DNA of 64,000 nucleotides from an uncultured Mycoplasmatota bacterium (lineage in GTDB: Bacteria > Bacillota_I > Bacilli_A > Mycoplasmatales > Mycoplasmoidaceae), in the NCBI GenBank assembly GCA_949517355.1, contig CATDIL010000001.1, positions 1 through 64,000 of the forward strand. Reading direction: 5' to 3'. The notes under the pieces are model-generated. The model saw only the letters and a program-made list of their open reading frames with translations, was not told where the DNA came from and did no database searches. A program made the position numbers and the translations under genes. Shown in pieces: positions 7,836 to 18,285 of the stretch (position 1 is its first letter; the number at the start of each line of letters is the position of its first letter).

Positions 7836-8354
7836 TTATTTATTTTTAGCAATAGTACATTCGTACATAATTGGGGTAATCTTTTTTAAAGGTTGAATAA
7901 CTTTACCTTTGTTTTGTAAAAGATTAATAAACTTGTTGTATGTTTCATCAATTAGTTCTTGCTTAAAGCCAACACGTCCAGCAGCTCTAATCTTGAATTT
8001 AACTTGACATCCGTCTTCTAATCATTCAATTACGTTCTTTGCGCGTCATTCAAGATCATGAATACCAGTTTGAGGTCTTATTTTAATTTCTTTAACTTTA
8101 ATTACTGTTTGTTTCTTTTTAGATTGTCTAGCTTTTACTTTTTCATTGTAAGTAAATTTACCATAATCTAAAATTTTAGCAATTGGTAATCCTCCTGCTT
8201 TATTTGCTGGAACAAATAAAACTAAATCTAAATCTTTGTTTTTAGCATAATTGATAGCATCTAATCGATTCATTTGTCCGATTTTAGATCCGTCTTCATC
8301 AATTACTAATAACTTTGGATCTCTTATTTTTTCATTAACAGGTCTATATTCCAT
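7836..8354 (-). CDS. infC: Translation initiation factor IF-3
   Basis: Binds the 30S subunit, keeps it apart from 50S and proofreads the start codon. 172 aa, normal length. N domain: YRPVNEKIRDPKLLVIDEDG, then DAINYAKNKDLDLVLFVP; linker rich in Lys; C domain: KEIKIRPQTGIHDLEWRAKN with UGA Trp. It starts with ordinary ATG rather than the AUU/AUA found in many infC genes. Shine-Dalgarno AAAGGAAA. First gene of the operon, behind a structured leader. Confidence 0.95.
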
Positions 8355-8393
8355 TTATTTCCTTTATTGTATATTGCTTTTATATAAAGAAAA

Positions 8394-8448
8394 TAGTGCA
8401 TCACTTGAAAGTAAATGCACTACAAATATTTAGATTAACTAATCTAAA
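8394..8448 (-). promoter_or_regulatory. Structured leader of infC-rpmI-rplT (L20-leader-like)
   Basis: Two hairpins in the leader: TTTAGATTA/TAATCTAAA (8448-8429), then TAGTGCA/TGCACTA (8422-8394) followed on the minus strand by TTTTCTTTAT, which looks like an intrinsic terminator 39 nt before the infC ATG. In Bacillus and relatives an L20-controlled leader attenuates this operon. The position and the terminator-like hairpin fit that role; the match to the L20 leader family is inference. Confidence 0.5.
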
Positions 8449-8552
8449 GCTATTAACCCAAATCTACTAACAGATATCAGGTGAGTGTAAACTACTTTCT
8501 TTATATAGTATTAATATTAACACATTTTTAATATAAATATTAATTTTTTTAT

Positions 8553-9968
8553 TTACTGAGCAGCTTGTCATTTATCTGACAATCCACAATTTTCATGTAA
8601 ATAATCAATAAAGTCTTGATACCCTTGAGGATGACCATTCATAAAACGAATATAGTGAATTTGACCATCATCTACAATATTACGAAATGCTAATGTAGTT
8701 CACTCTGTATATACAGTTGGAATATCAGTAAATCATATTTCTTGAATTTTTGTTCCTAAAAAAGCATTATCATGAATAAATGCTATTGATGCAGGAAGAT
8801 AAATTTTAGAAATTTCAATATCAGCTAAACAGTTATCAATAGTTTTTAACTTTTCGCAATTTGAAAAATCATATTCTTCAAAAGGTTCTGGTGAAGTAGT
8901 TGAAGTTAAAGCGAATTTATCAATTTTAGTCAATTTAGAGTTTTTTTCAAATGAGAGTTTCTTGATAAAATTTCATTTTTCTGTTGTAAAAGATAAAGAA
9001 GCAGACGAGAAAGCACCATAAGGTAAAGTTGTAACAAAATCAGGAATTTCAATTTCGTTATATCCTTTGTTTCTAAGCTCAGTAATTTCCTCATCTGTTA
9101 GATCTTGTCTAACACCATTACATTTTGTTTTATCAAAAATATCTAAATAAGTTTCTGGTAGTATAGTTTCACTTCTAATTTTCAAGAAAAAACTAACTTT
9201 ATTTGAAGTTATAGTACCCAATTTAGCAGTTAACTTAATATTATGTTCACCAGGAGTTTTTGCTGTAGTTGTTGCATCTCAAGATAATTCATAAGCATTA
9301 CCGAATGGTTTAATATGTAATCAATCTGGAGCTATCTGATTGTCAAATTCTAATTCTCAATCGACAGACTGACTCGCTTGTCAAGGTAATACATTTGCAT
9401 TTATTGATGAATCTTCAAATTGTCCTTGTGAAAACGGATCAATTTCCACTTGTTTTAAACCAGTTTTAACATTGATTGAACTAGGCTCAGGTTGAGTAAA
9501 TGAGATGCTTAAACAATTATTAAGTCTACCATAATAAGAAGAATTTTCTGCTTCTATACGTATTTGATGTCTTGTTAATTCACTTGTTGTCACAGGTAAA
9601 TCAGAAGCATCACAAACAAGTCTTCCTAAATATTCATTAGCAGAATAATTTCTTTTCATTGATAATCAATTGATTTTTTGACCAGTAGAAGCATCGAAAA
9701 AACTTCATGTAAGACTTTCAATCTTAATTGGCTTTAAATTATTATCTTTAACAGAAAATAAATGAGTATATGGACCTATTACTTTATCCTCAGTTGTTTC
9801 GCCGGCCTTAAATGATAGTTGATAGAAATTACCTGTTAATGCGCTATTGTATGTTACTAATAACCCTTTTTCTTTTTTATTATTACAACTTGTTACAAAC
9901 GGAATTGAAGAAACGATTCCTAATCCACACGCAATACTTGTAATTACTTTTATTAACTTTTTATTCAT
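8553..9968 (-). CDS. BspA-like leucine-rich-repeat lipoprotein
   Basis: 471 aa surface lipoprotein. Signal peptide MNKKLIKVITSIACGLGIVS ending in the lipobox FVTSC (Cys 29), then NNKKEKG. The N-terminal 270 residues look beta-rich and resemble no family I know. The C-terminal part (about 290-420) has LRR_5/BspA-type repeats: IEIPDFVTTLPYGAFSS, LSFEKNSKLTKIDKFALTST, FSNCEKLKTIDNC, and IYLPASIAFIHDNAFLGT. Such repeats are known in adhesins that bind host matrix or other cells. Many UGA Trp codons. Starts upstream of 9968 (to 10019) lack a signal peptide, so 9968 was chosen. It has a TAAAAT -10-like box about 9 nt before the start, preceded by an A8 run. Confidence 0.82.
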
Positions 9969-10003
9969 ATGTAATAATTTTACTGTTTTTTTTAGAGAAT
10001 AGA

Positions 10004-10030
10004 TAAAAAACATACTCATTCTACTGAGTA
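10004..10030 (-). terminator. Terminator after pyk
   Basis: Stem TACTCA (10013-10018) / TGAGTA (10025-10030) followed on the minus strand by TGTTTTTTAT. Short stem but a good T tail, 40 nt beyond the pyk stop and before the lipoprotein promoter. Confidence 0.5.
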
Positions 10031-10070
10031 CATTTGTTTAACAAAATTGATAAAATAAATATGTTTAAAT

Positions 10071-11570
10071 TTATTTAACTATCTTAAATCCATCTATGTA
10101 AGCGATAGTCTTACCAGGTTTAGATTTAAATGTTTTAACAGCGGCTTTAGATACTTTGTTGTATTCTTTTTTAGCTTTTGCCAAGTCATTAACATAGTAT
10201 GTTTGGATAGCATAACTAATACCAAATGCTGTTAATAGATCTTTACGGTCAGTTATTACAACTATTGTAGCTGCAGGTCTAATATTAGATACAGCTTTAA
10301 TAGTGTTAATATCATTTGTAAATAATGCTACAAATTCATATGGGAAACTAGGAGCTACATCCGAACCATAAGGCAATAGTTTTTTAGCAATTGTTTTAGC
10401 AACTGTTTTAGCTTTTGAAGGAAGTTTAGCTTTAGGGAAATAGAAAGTAAATGCACGATTGTAATCAAATAATAATTCTGATTTAACATCAATTTCAGCC
10501 ATAGTGCTTACAGCACGAACTGGGAATAAACCTTGTGCAGATTCACCAGATAACATTGTAGAGTCAGAACCACGTTCTACTGCGAAGAACACATCAGTAA
10601 CTTCAGCACGTGTTGGTTGAATATTTCTTTCTAATGAGTCTAGCATTTGAGTAGCTACAATTACTGGTTTACCTACATAACGGCATTTTCTAATCATGTA
10701 TTTTTCTCAATAAGGAACATCATAATAAGGAATTTCTAATCCTAAATCTCCACGAGCTACCATGATACCATCAGATGCATCAATAATTTGATCAATATTA
10801 TTGATAGCATGTGTAGTTTCAATTTTAGAAATAATTTGAATATGAGTGTTTTTGTTTTTCTTTAAAATCGCTCTAATTTCTTCTACATTTTCTTTAGAGT
10901 TTGCAAAACTTGCAGCGATGTAATCTAAATTGTGATCACAAGCAAATTGAACATCTTTTTTGTCCTTTTCAGACATAAAAGGCATAGAGTAAGTAGCATT
11001 AGGTAAGTTAATTCTCTTCTTTTCAGAAATATCTGCTTTATTTAAAGCAGTACAATAAATAAGACCATCTTTTTTATTTACTTTATTTACTCTAACTTGG
11101 AACTTACCATCATTAATTAAAATTAATCCACCTACTTTAACATCGTTTGCCATGTTATATTTACCAGTAGAGTCAGTAGCATAAAATTCTTTGCTATTTC
11201 CTACTATTTCCTTTGTAGTATGGATAATCAATTTGTCACCTTGTTGAATAGTAACAAAGTCAGATTCAAATTTTCCTAAACGAATTTCAGGACCTTTTGT
11301 ATCTAACATAATAGAGATATTTCTTTTTAATTTTTTAGCAACTTCTCTAGCAATTTTAATTCTCATAATTTGTTCTTCATGAGAACCGTGAGAAAAATTA
11401 AGTCTAACACAGTTAACACCGGATTTAATGATGTCTTCCATTCTTTGATATGCTAATTCTCTGCTCTTAGCATTTTTAGGATTGTTTAGCATATCAAGAT
11501 CCCATAATTTTTGAGTAATTGCCGGACCTAAAGTAGCAATTATTTTAGTTCTTTTGTAATAACTTATCAT
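10071..11570 (-). CDS. pyk: Pyruvate kinase
   Basis: Last ATP-forming step of glycolysis: phosphoenolpyruvate + ADP to pyruvate + ATP. 499 aa. Start RTKIIATLGPA, substrate-site segment CVRLNFSHGSHEEQ, catalytic IISKIETTHAINNIDQI and DGIMVARGDLGLEIPY, then KPVIVATQMLDSL and the effector-region TRAEVTDVFFAVERGSDSTMLSGE (listed in part). UGA Trp at about residue 289 splits it in standard code. A 20-residue insertion follows LGPA, before the usual helix. C-terminal domain present. Followed by a terminator. Confidence 0.96.
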
Positions 11571-11595
11571 AGTGTTTTAATACACATATTATAAA

Positions 11596-12888
11596 TTATT
11601 TAATAATGCCAAACACATTATTATTAATGACTTGTGTAATTTTAATTTTTAAAATTTGGTTATGCAAAGGTTTGCAAGTATTTACATTAACTTTAAAGAA
11701 ATATTCAGAATGTCCTATTTGAACATTTTTTTGTTTTGGTTTTTCAAACAAAACATTGACAGTTTGGTTGATAAACTGTTTTAAATATTTATTAGTGTAC
11801 TTGTTATTAATTTCATTAACAATTTTAAAACGATTTGTCTTTACTGATTCATTAACAGGATTTCCAATCATATTAGCTGCTGTATACTTACGAGGAGAGT
11901 AGGGAAAGATATGCATATTGGCAAACTTTACTTTATTTAAAAATTTCAATGATTCATTAAAATATTCATCAGTTTCATTGTTAAAACCAACAATGTAATC
12001 TGTAGTAATTGATATATTTTTATTTTTACTTTTAATATATTTGACTAATGAATAGAATTCATCAGTTGTATATTTTCTATTCATAGAATGTAAAACTTGA
12101 TTGCTTCCTGACTGTAAACATAAATGGATGTGTTGACAAAATCTTGAATTATTACTAATTAAATTGATAATCTGATGATTAATTTGAAAAGGTTCAATAG
12201 ATGAAATTCTAATTCTAAAATCTCCTTTGATTTCATTAATTTTTTTTAATAGATTAAAAAAATCTACTTTAAAATCATCTAAATAGCCTGCTGTATTAAT
12301 CCCTGTTAATACTATCTCTCTATGAGATTTAGAAAGCTCTTTGATTTCATCCAAGACAATTTTATGATCTAAAGAACGTTGTCTACCCCTACTAAATGGA
12401 ATTATGCAATAACTACACATGTAGTTGCAACCATCTTGAATCTTTAAAAATGCACGTGTATTATCAATAAAACTAATATTATTAAATTTTTCAAATTTAG
12501 TAATATTGCTAAAGTTTTCAACTTTAATAATTGATTTCTTTTTATATTTTTTTATTAAATCTACAACTTTATTCTTGTATTTATTACCAATAACAATAGT
12601 GTTCTTAAAATGTTTAAAATAATCAGGATTTGTTTGACTAAAGCATCCCATTACCACCAATAATACATTTTTATTTTCTCTCAATACTTTATTAATAAAG
12701 TATTTAGATTTACTATCAGCTTTATTAGTGACACTACAAGTATTAATTAAACAAATGTCAGCATCTTTTATACTATTAACCTTGATTGCACCACAAGCGG
12801 TAAAATCTGAACTAATACAATTAGTTTCATATGCATTAGCTCTACACCCTAAATTAATAACAATAAACTTTTTATTTTTTAGCTGCAT
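11596..12888 (-). CDS. mtaB: tRNA t6A37 methylthiotransferase MtaB
   Basis: Radical-SAM enzyme that adds a methylthio group to t6A37 in ANN-decoding tRNAs. 430 aa. N-terminal UPF0004 domain with the motif INLGCRANAYETN and further cluster-binding cysteines (CSVTNKAD, MGCFSQ). Radical SAM core with CNYMCSYC (CxxxCxxC) near residue 150, then SGSNQVLHSMNRKYT. C-terminal TRAM-like region. The LGCRANAYE form fits MtaB better than MiaB. The ATG lies 17 nt inside the upstream membrane-protein gene. Confidence 0.9.
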   Translation of the reverse strand: MQLKNKKFIVINLGCRANAYETNCISSDFTACGAIKVNSIKDADICLINTCSVTNKADSKSKYFINKVLRENKNVLLVVMGCFSQTNPDYFKHFKNTIVIGNKYKNKVVDLIKKYKKKSIIKVENFSNITKFEKFNNISFIDNTRAFLKIQDGCNYMCSYCIIPFSRGRQRSLDHKIVLDEIKELSKSHREIVLTGINTAGYLDDFKVDFFNLLKKINEIKGDFRIRISSIEPFQINHQIINLISNNSRFCQHIHLCLQSGSNQVLHSMNRKYTTDEFYSLVKYIKSKNKNISITTDYIVGFNNETDEYFNESLKFLNKVKFANMHIFPYSPRKYTAANMIGNPVNESVKTNRFKIVNEINNKYTNKYLKQFINQTVNVLFEKPKQKNVQIGHSEYFFKVNVNTCKPLHNQILKIKITQVINNNVFGIIK

Positions 12889-13483
12889 CTGTTAATCCAG
12901 AAGAGGCTTTTTCACTTGATGAAGAATTATTAGTTTCACTTGCTTTTGCTTCACTAACAGTTTTACCATGTTTTCTTAAATAGATTGTAAGATCAATTTT
13001 GTATCTTGCATAGCGGTATAAACCAATACCTACTAAAGTAATTAAACACAAAATCACTAATCCTATCACATAGAATGTAGTGTTGCTTAGCGTAGAAATG
13101 CTACTTGGATAACAGAATAAATAAACAATAGCAAACAGTATTCCAGTCATGAACACAATTAAACTACTATAGTAAAATTTAAATAGTTTTCTTGGAACAT
13201 GAAATTTAATTAAATTAAAATCTTTAGTATCGTAATAAAAAAATAATCCTAATAATACTATGGCTGCCAAACTACAAATAAGACTAGGAATGTAGTAATT
13301 TGATATTGTAGTAATCTCTTTACTACTCATGATTCATGTTAAAGCAAATCCAAGTAACAACAAGAAACAAAAACCTAATAAAACATATCAAGTTCAATTT
13401 AATAAAAATGAATCTTCATTTTCATTATTTTCTATTTCTGTTTGTTTTTTATCAATTTTTACTTTCTTTGTTAAATCAGACAT
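12872..13483 (-). CDS. Four-helix membrane protein, unknown
   Basis: 203 aa, start at 13483 because Trp codons read UGA extend it upstream of the 13330 methionine. Acidic/basic N-terminal tail (MSDLTKKVKIDKKQTEIEN), then four hydrophobic segments at about 31-50, 60-80, 105-125 and 133-153. The C-terminal tail is rich in Ser/Ala/Lys and ends GLTDAAKK. I recognise no family. Sits between nusB (2 nt upstream gap) and mtaB (overlap), so probably co-transcribed. Confidence 0.75.
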
Positions 13484-13485
13484 AT

Positions 13486-13872
13486 TTATTTAATTATCTT
13501 ATCTAAAATAGCATTTATAAACTTTTTTTCATTTGGTTCACAATACTTGTCAGCTGTTATTAATGCTTGATCAATCATTATTTTTTTATTAATATTTAAT
13601 GCTTGTGATTCACTGTAAGAAGTTATTAATATTGCTTGAGTTACTACAGAAATACGTTCTCAAGTCCAATTATTTTGTAGTCTAGTTGAAATTAAATTAA
13701 TAATTTCTTGCTTATTATTAGCATAATATTCAATAATTTTCATTTGATCAGCAGAAAATGTAAATTGTTCAAAGGCGTTTTTAATAATATCTTTATCCTT
13801 AACATTTGACATTAATGTTGAATAAACATAATGAAATACTTCTACTCTTTTTTCTCACTGATTTTTAGACAT
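13486..13872 (-). CDS. nusB: Transcription antitermination factor NusB
   Basis: With NusE/S10 it forms the antitermination complex on rRNA operons. 128 aa, all-helical. The family-typical C-terminal half is clear: WERISVVTQAILITSYSES and IDQALITADKYCEPNEKKF, ending NAILDKIIK. The usual R-x-x-A start is replaced by WEKRVEVFHYVYSTL. It contains UGA Trp codons and is therefore invisible as one frame in the standard code. Located after efp and the Asp23-like gene, as in many Firmicutes. Confidence 0.88.
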
Positions 13873-13873
13873 A

Positions 13874-14158
13874 TTATTCAAAAATAATTATTGAGAAAAA
13901 GTTTGTAATATTCAAAGAAGAACAAATTGCTTTTTTAAGACTTTTTTGCAATGAAGAAATATAGTTAATATAGTTTGTTAATGAACCATCATTTTTTAAC
14001 ATTACATAAAATGTTAAAATATCTTTTGTATCCTCAGTAAATTTAACTTCTTTTACTGGATATAAACTTAAAGAACTAACAATATTTGTGATAGTGTTTT
14101 CAATTACTTTTTTAGGAATTGTAATAGTCCCGTGTTTGTTTTCAAATTTACAAGTCAT
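13874..14158 (-). CDS. Small protein, possible Asp23/Gls24 (YqhY) relative
   Basis: 94 aa, no membrane segment. The sequence GTITIPKKVIENTITNIVSS, then YPVKEVKFTEDTKDILTFYV, has the spacing of Asp23/Gls24-type proteins (helix after an I-x-I-P strand). More telling is position: in Firmicutes yqhY, an Asp23 gene, lies directly before nusB and near efp, exactly as here. Its start ATG overlaps the efp stop by one base (TAATG). The role in Bacillus is linked to lipid metabolism; here it is unknown. Confidence 0.5.
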   Translation of the reverse strand: MTCKFENKHGTITIPKKVIENTITNIVSSLSLYPVKEVKFTEDTKDILTFYVMLKNDGSLTNYINYISSLQKSLKKAICSSLNITNFFSIIIFE

Positions 14159-14727
14159 TATTTATTCTCTCTACCAGAGTATTCACCCGTTAAGGTGTTG
14201 ATGATTACTTTATCACCTTTTTTTATAAATTGAGGAACTTGGATTTCATATCCTGATGAAATTCAAGCTTTCTTTTGAACAGATTGAACAGTGTTACCTT
14301 GAACAGCTTCTTCAGCATCAGCAACTTCGCAAACTACTTGGTCTGGTAGTTGAACACCTAAGATTTCTTCACCATATTTTTGAACACGAACTTCAGTGTT
14401 TTCATTTAAGAAATTTTTTTCTCATTCCATTTTTGATTTAGGAATTTCAATTGTTTCATATGTTTCATTGTCCATAAAAACAAAATTATTTCCATCATCA
14501 TATGAAAATGTCATTTTAGTTGTTTCAACATTAGCTTTTTCTAATTTTTCACCTGTTAAAACTTCAACAGTAATTGAACCTGTTCTCAAATTTTTGCATT
14601 TACATTTAACAATACCTTCACGCATTGCAGTTTTATTAAATGAGTTTTCTAAAACCATGTAAATGTTTCCGTTTCTTAAAAAAGTGTTACCACTTCTTAA
14701 ATCTTTTGCATGATATATCTCTGCCAT
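14158..14727 (-). CDS. efp: Elongation factor P
   Basis: Relieves ribosomes stalled on consecutive prolines. 189 aa, normal length with three beta-barrel domains. N domain: [40 protein letters not shown] domain: [36 protein letters not shown]. The tip loop reads NKTAMREGI, where the usual KPGKG-x-A loop would carry the modified Lys: Met 35 occupies that place. One UGA Trp at the end of domain II start (14421). Confidence 0.94.
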
Positions 14728-14753
14728 ATTTATTTAGTATCTATATATTAATT

Positions 14754-16226
14754 TTATATATTTTTAAGAGTTTCTAACAATACTTTGTAAATTAAACCAA
14801 CACCTTTAATGTCTACATGTTCAGTATTAGAATGGCAAGCAACAATGTCTGGTCCAATTGAGATCGCTTCCATACCAGGATGTTTTTTAGTTAATACACC
14901 TGTTTCTAATCCGCCTTCAGTTACACTGAAAGTTAAATTTTTATTAAAAAATTTTTTAAAGATCTTTGAATATTTTACTTGAAGAACACTATTACCAATT
15001 ACTGGTGTTCATTCTGGATAATCATCAGTAATTTTGTGAGTTGTTTTTGTTCCGTAAAAAGCAGAAATTAATTGACTTCTAATTCTTCTCTTACATACCT
15101 CAAAAGCGCTTCTTAACAAATAAGTACTACGTATAAATCCTTGTTGTGTTTCAATGATACCTAAATTACTTGAACCATTAGCTATTTTGTAATTTTCATC
15201 TAAAGAGTAAACTCCATTAAATGAACAGTTAATAGCATCAATAATGCTATTAGAATCTTTTAATGATATTGGTAAATATTTTGGTTTTGCTGACTTAATA
15301 GTCATAATCATATTTGCTTCTCTTTGAAAAAATTCTTTTTTAATTAATGCAAACATGTCATTTAAAATTTTTGTTGCAATCTTAACATCTTTCTTATTTA
15401 GTGCAATAGTTGCAACACATTCACTAGAAATTGCATTTGAAACGTGTCCAGCATTAATGTCTACCAAAGCAATATTTGCTTTTTCTTGAACAAATTTAAA
15501 TAACGAAAACATCATTTTAATAGCGTTAATGATCTTTCATCTGATTTGGTTTCCAGAATGTCCACCAGCGCCGTGTTCTAAACTAATTGTTAAATAAGAA
15601 TTTAAATTTTTATCTGCTTTTCTAGCAAATTTAGTAGTAAATTCGATTTGTGTACCACCATTACATCCTAAACAACAAGTGTCTGTTTCTTCGTTGTCTA
15701 AGTTAATTAGATACTTAGATTTTAATGTTCTTGCAGGGAATTCTTTTGCTCCTTGCATATTAGTTTCTTCATTAGTAGTAATCAATATTTCTAATGGACC
15801 ATGTTTAATTTTCTTATCAGTAGCAATTGCTAATGCATATGCAACACCAATACCATTATCTGCTCCTAATGTAGTATCATTAGCATATAAAAAACCCTTT
15901 TTTTGAACTATTTGGATAGGATCTTTTTTAAAGTCGTGCTTTGAAGAATAACCTTTAGCTGGTACCATATCACAGTGCGCTTGTAAACAAACACTAGATT
16001 TCTTTTCACAACCTTTAGTAGCTTTTATTCTAGCTAATACCGTATGGTTTGAATATACAGTAATAGTTTCAGCTACTGGTTTTAAGACAGAAACTAAATA
16101 ATCAGAAATCTGTTTGTTATGACCAGATGGGTGGGGAATATTACATAAATGAGCAAAGTAAGTAAAGACTGACTTTGGTTCTAATTTAGAAGCTAAATTA
16201 AGGTTTTGTTTTTCAATATTATTCAT
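14754..16226 (-). CDS. pepD: Xaa-His dipeptidase PepD (M20 family)
   Basis: Zinc dipeptidase that completes peptide breakdown for amino-acid supply. 490 aa. M20 metal-site motifs: LQAHCDMVPAKG (His and Asp), TLGADNGIGVAYALA (bridging Asp), TTNEETNMQGA (catalytic Glu-Glu), and GGHSGNQI (dimerisation-domain His). The typical start EPKSVFTYFAHLCNIPHPSG favours 16226 as start; the ATG at 16247 lies in the TATAAT box at 16251-16246. UGA Trp codons at about 15516-15536 split it in the standard code. Confidence 0.93.
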
Positions 16227-16280
16227 AATGTATTTATATAAATACATTATATTATTAAAAAATGGTTACTAAGCAAGTAA

Positions 16281-17198
16281 TTAAGCGTTAACTACTACCT
16301 TAGTTTTCTTGTTTCTTTTAAACAATTTAACAATTAATCAAACAATTAAAATTAGAGTGAAAGAAATAGCAAAATAAATTAATGCATCTCTTCTATTTGT
16401 TTTCTTTTTAAGATTTGTAATTTCTTCTTCGTTAATAATTACAAAATTATAGAAATTTTCAATTCTTGTGTATCTAATGTAGTTACCTAATAACATACAA
16501 ACTTGCATAATAAATGTACCGATAACAACTACTACACATCCTCAAAATACTATAGCAAACGCATAATTATTATGTAAAGTGATTGGGGAAATTACATCAC
16601 CAAAATATGTTGGATATTGAATGTAACATATAATGCATGTTGCAAATAATGTAATCAATGAAATTGTGTAAGACAATAAAGACATTCAATTAATATTAAT
16701 GTATCCTACTTTTAAAGATTTGTAAAGTTTTGATACATTAATAGAAATGACTTTCTCATCCTTAAAATTAATTGTTTTTGATTCAGACTTAAAGTTAAGA
16801 TATTTAATTAAGTAGAAGATAAACAATCCAACAGCTAATCCATACAATGGAACAAGTGCTAAGATAGTTCAATTATTTACAACAGAAGAAGTTACAATGT
16901 TTGTAATCATTCAGCAGCAACCAGCAGTCGCTAATGTTAAGATTATAATTCAAGCAATTAAAGTAGCATAGCTATTCCTTAATTCCTTCTTGTAAAATGT
17001 TGGGAAATAAATTTTGTAAGGGTTTTCTTCTTTTTGTTTTTTTGTAGTTAAAATTTGGGTATTAATTGCATCATAGCTAGTGCTTTGAGTGTTTAAATGA
17101 ATCTTTACCGAATTCATTCTTGGTTGATCATTAAAACTTGATGCTACAGTTTCATTTGAGCGATCGATGTTGATATATTTTGTAACAAACTCTTCCAT
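16281..17198 (-). CDS. Mollicute-type membrane protein, unknown
   Basis: 305 aa. Long soluble N-terminal tail (1-80) ending in PTFYKKELRNSYATLIAW, followed by paired hydrophobic segments (about 80-100 and 108-130), a soluble loop with VSKLYKSLKVGYIN, two more membrane segments (about 170-195, 205-235), and a final one near 275-295 before a basic tail. The layout resembles uncharacterised mollicute membrane proteins, but I cannot name the family with confidence. Many UGA Trp codons. Separate from pncB by 21 nt upstream, probably co-directional transcription. Confidence 0.7.
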
Positions 17199-17219
17199 AG
17201 TAATTTATTTATAAGTCTG

Positions 17220-18284
17220 TTAAATATATTTTTTTAAACTATTTTTCTTATTTATATTAATAAATAATTTTCTTCCAAATTTAGCCTCATGATGACCGTT
17301 TTTCAATACTAGATCTGCTGTAACATGCACATTACGAGTTATTAAATTACTGCCAACCCCATAAAAATCAACAGGTAACTTTTTATCTACAATGTGTTTA
17401 ACCCTGTCATAGTCAATCCCAGATGAAACAACAATTTTTGTTTGTTTCATTCCATACTGATCAAGAGTGTGTCTTGCAAACTTGATTAAACTATCACTTA
17501 CTCCATAATTAGCTTTAATTGGTTTTAATGATTTATCACAAACATTCTTGCTTGTATCAATTCTTATTGCAAAGCAATCATTAAAATCTTTAGAAATACT
17601 TTTAATATCTCTTCTAATGTCATTGTGGTAGTCAATTAATGCTACCAAACCTTTTCTACCATATTCATTTGAATATGCTTTTAATGCCTCATTAAGATTA
17701 CCATCAAATTCTTGAATTAATGCATGAGGAATAGTTCCACCAACACTAACATCAGATTTATCTTTTAATAAACTTACAGATGCATCAGTAACAAATCTTC
17801 TAATTCCACCAACATATGCAGCATAGCCATCATACGGCTGAACTAAATAATCATCAGTTCTATCTGCCATATAAATTATTTTATTAGGATCAATTAAAGA
17901 TAAAACTTTTCTACAATTATTAGCTACAGAACTACGTCTTGCCAATATACCATCGATAACGTTTTCAAATTTGCCAAACACATGGTATTTACCAAAAATT
18001 AATAAAATAGGATTTTTAGGACTAACAATAGTTCCGTCTTGTTGCCCATAAATCTCGATATCTTTTAATTCTTGTTTGGTTAAACAAGATTTAATCAATT
18101 CAACAGATTCTTCTATTCCACAAACCATAACTGGTTCTTTAGAAAAATGAGTAAATTGCATACAAACAATTTCATTAGGTTTATATTTTCTAATTAATTT
18201 ACTAGTCTTAATAAAATAATTTGCTGTATAAAATCCTTTATTTAATAATTGTTTGTTAAATTTGAAGTTAAATTTAGAAGACAT
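17220..18284 (-). CDS. pncB: Nicotinate phosphoribosyltransferase
   Basis: Makes nicotinate mononucleotide from nicotinate and PRPP, the committed step of NAD salvage. 354 aa, the short form found in mollicutes and archaea. Visible features: NKGFYTANYFIKTSKLI at the start, ILARRSSVANNCRK, the segment VSVGGTIPHALIQEF with the catalytic-region His, RIDTSKN, and DFYGVGSNLI near the phosphate site. PncA (19069) and NadD (24582) of the same pathway are nearby. The ATG is 1 nt from the plsY stop. Confidence 0.93.
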   Translation of the reverse strand: MSSKFNFKFNKQLLNKGFYTANYFIKTSKLIRKYKPNEIVCMQFTHFSKEPVMVCGIEESVELIKSCLTKQELKDIEIYGQQDGTIVSPKNPILLIFGKYHVFGKFENVIDGILARRSSVANNCRKVLSLIDPNKIIYMADRTDDYLVQPYDGYAAYVGGIRRFVTDASVSLLKDKSDVSVGGTIPHALIQEFDGNLNEALKAYSNEYGRKGLVALIDYHNDIRRDIKSISKDFNDCFAIRIDTSKNVCDKSLKPIKANYGVSDSLIKFARHTLDQYGMKQTKIVVSSGIDYDRVKHIVDKKLPVDFYGVGSNLITRNVHVTADLVLKNGHHEAKFGRKLFININKKNSLKKYI

Positions 18285-18285
18285 A

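Noticed and set aside
16227-16247. Upstream pepD start at 16247
   Set aside because: This ATG lies inside the TATAAT box; homologues start near 16226.
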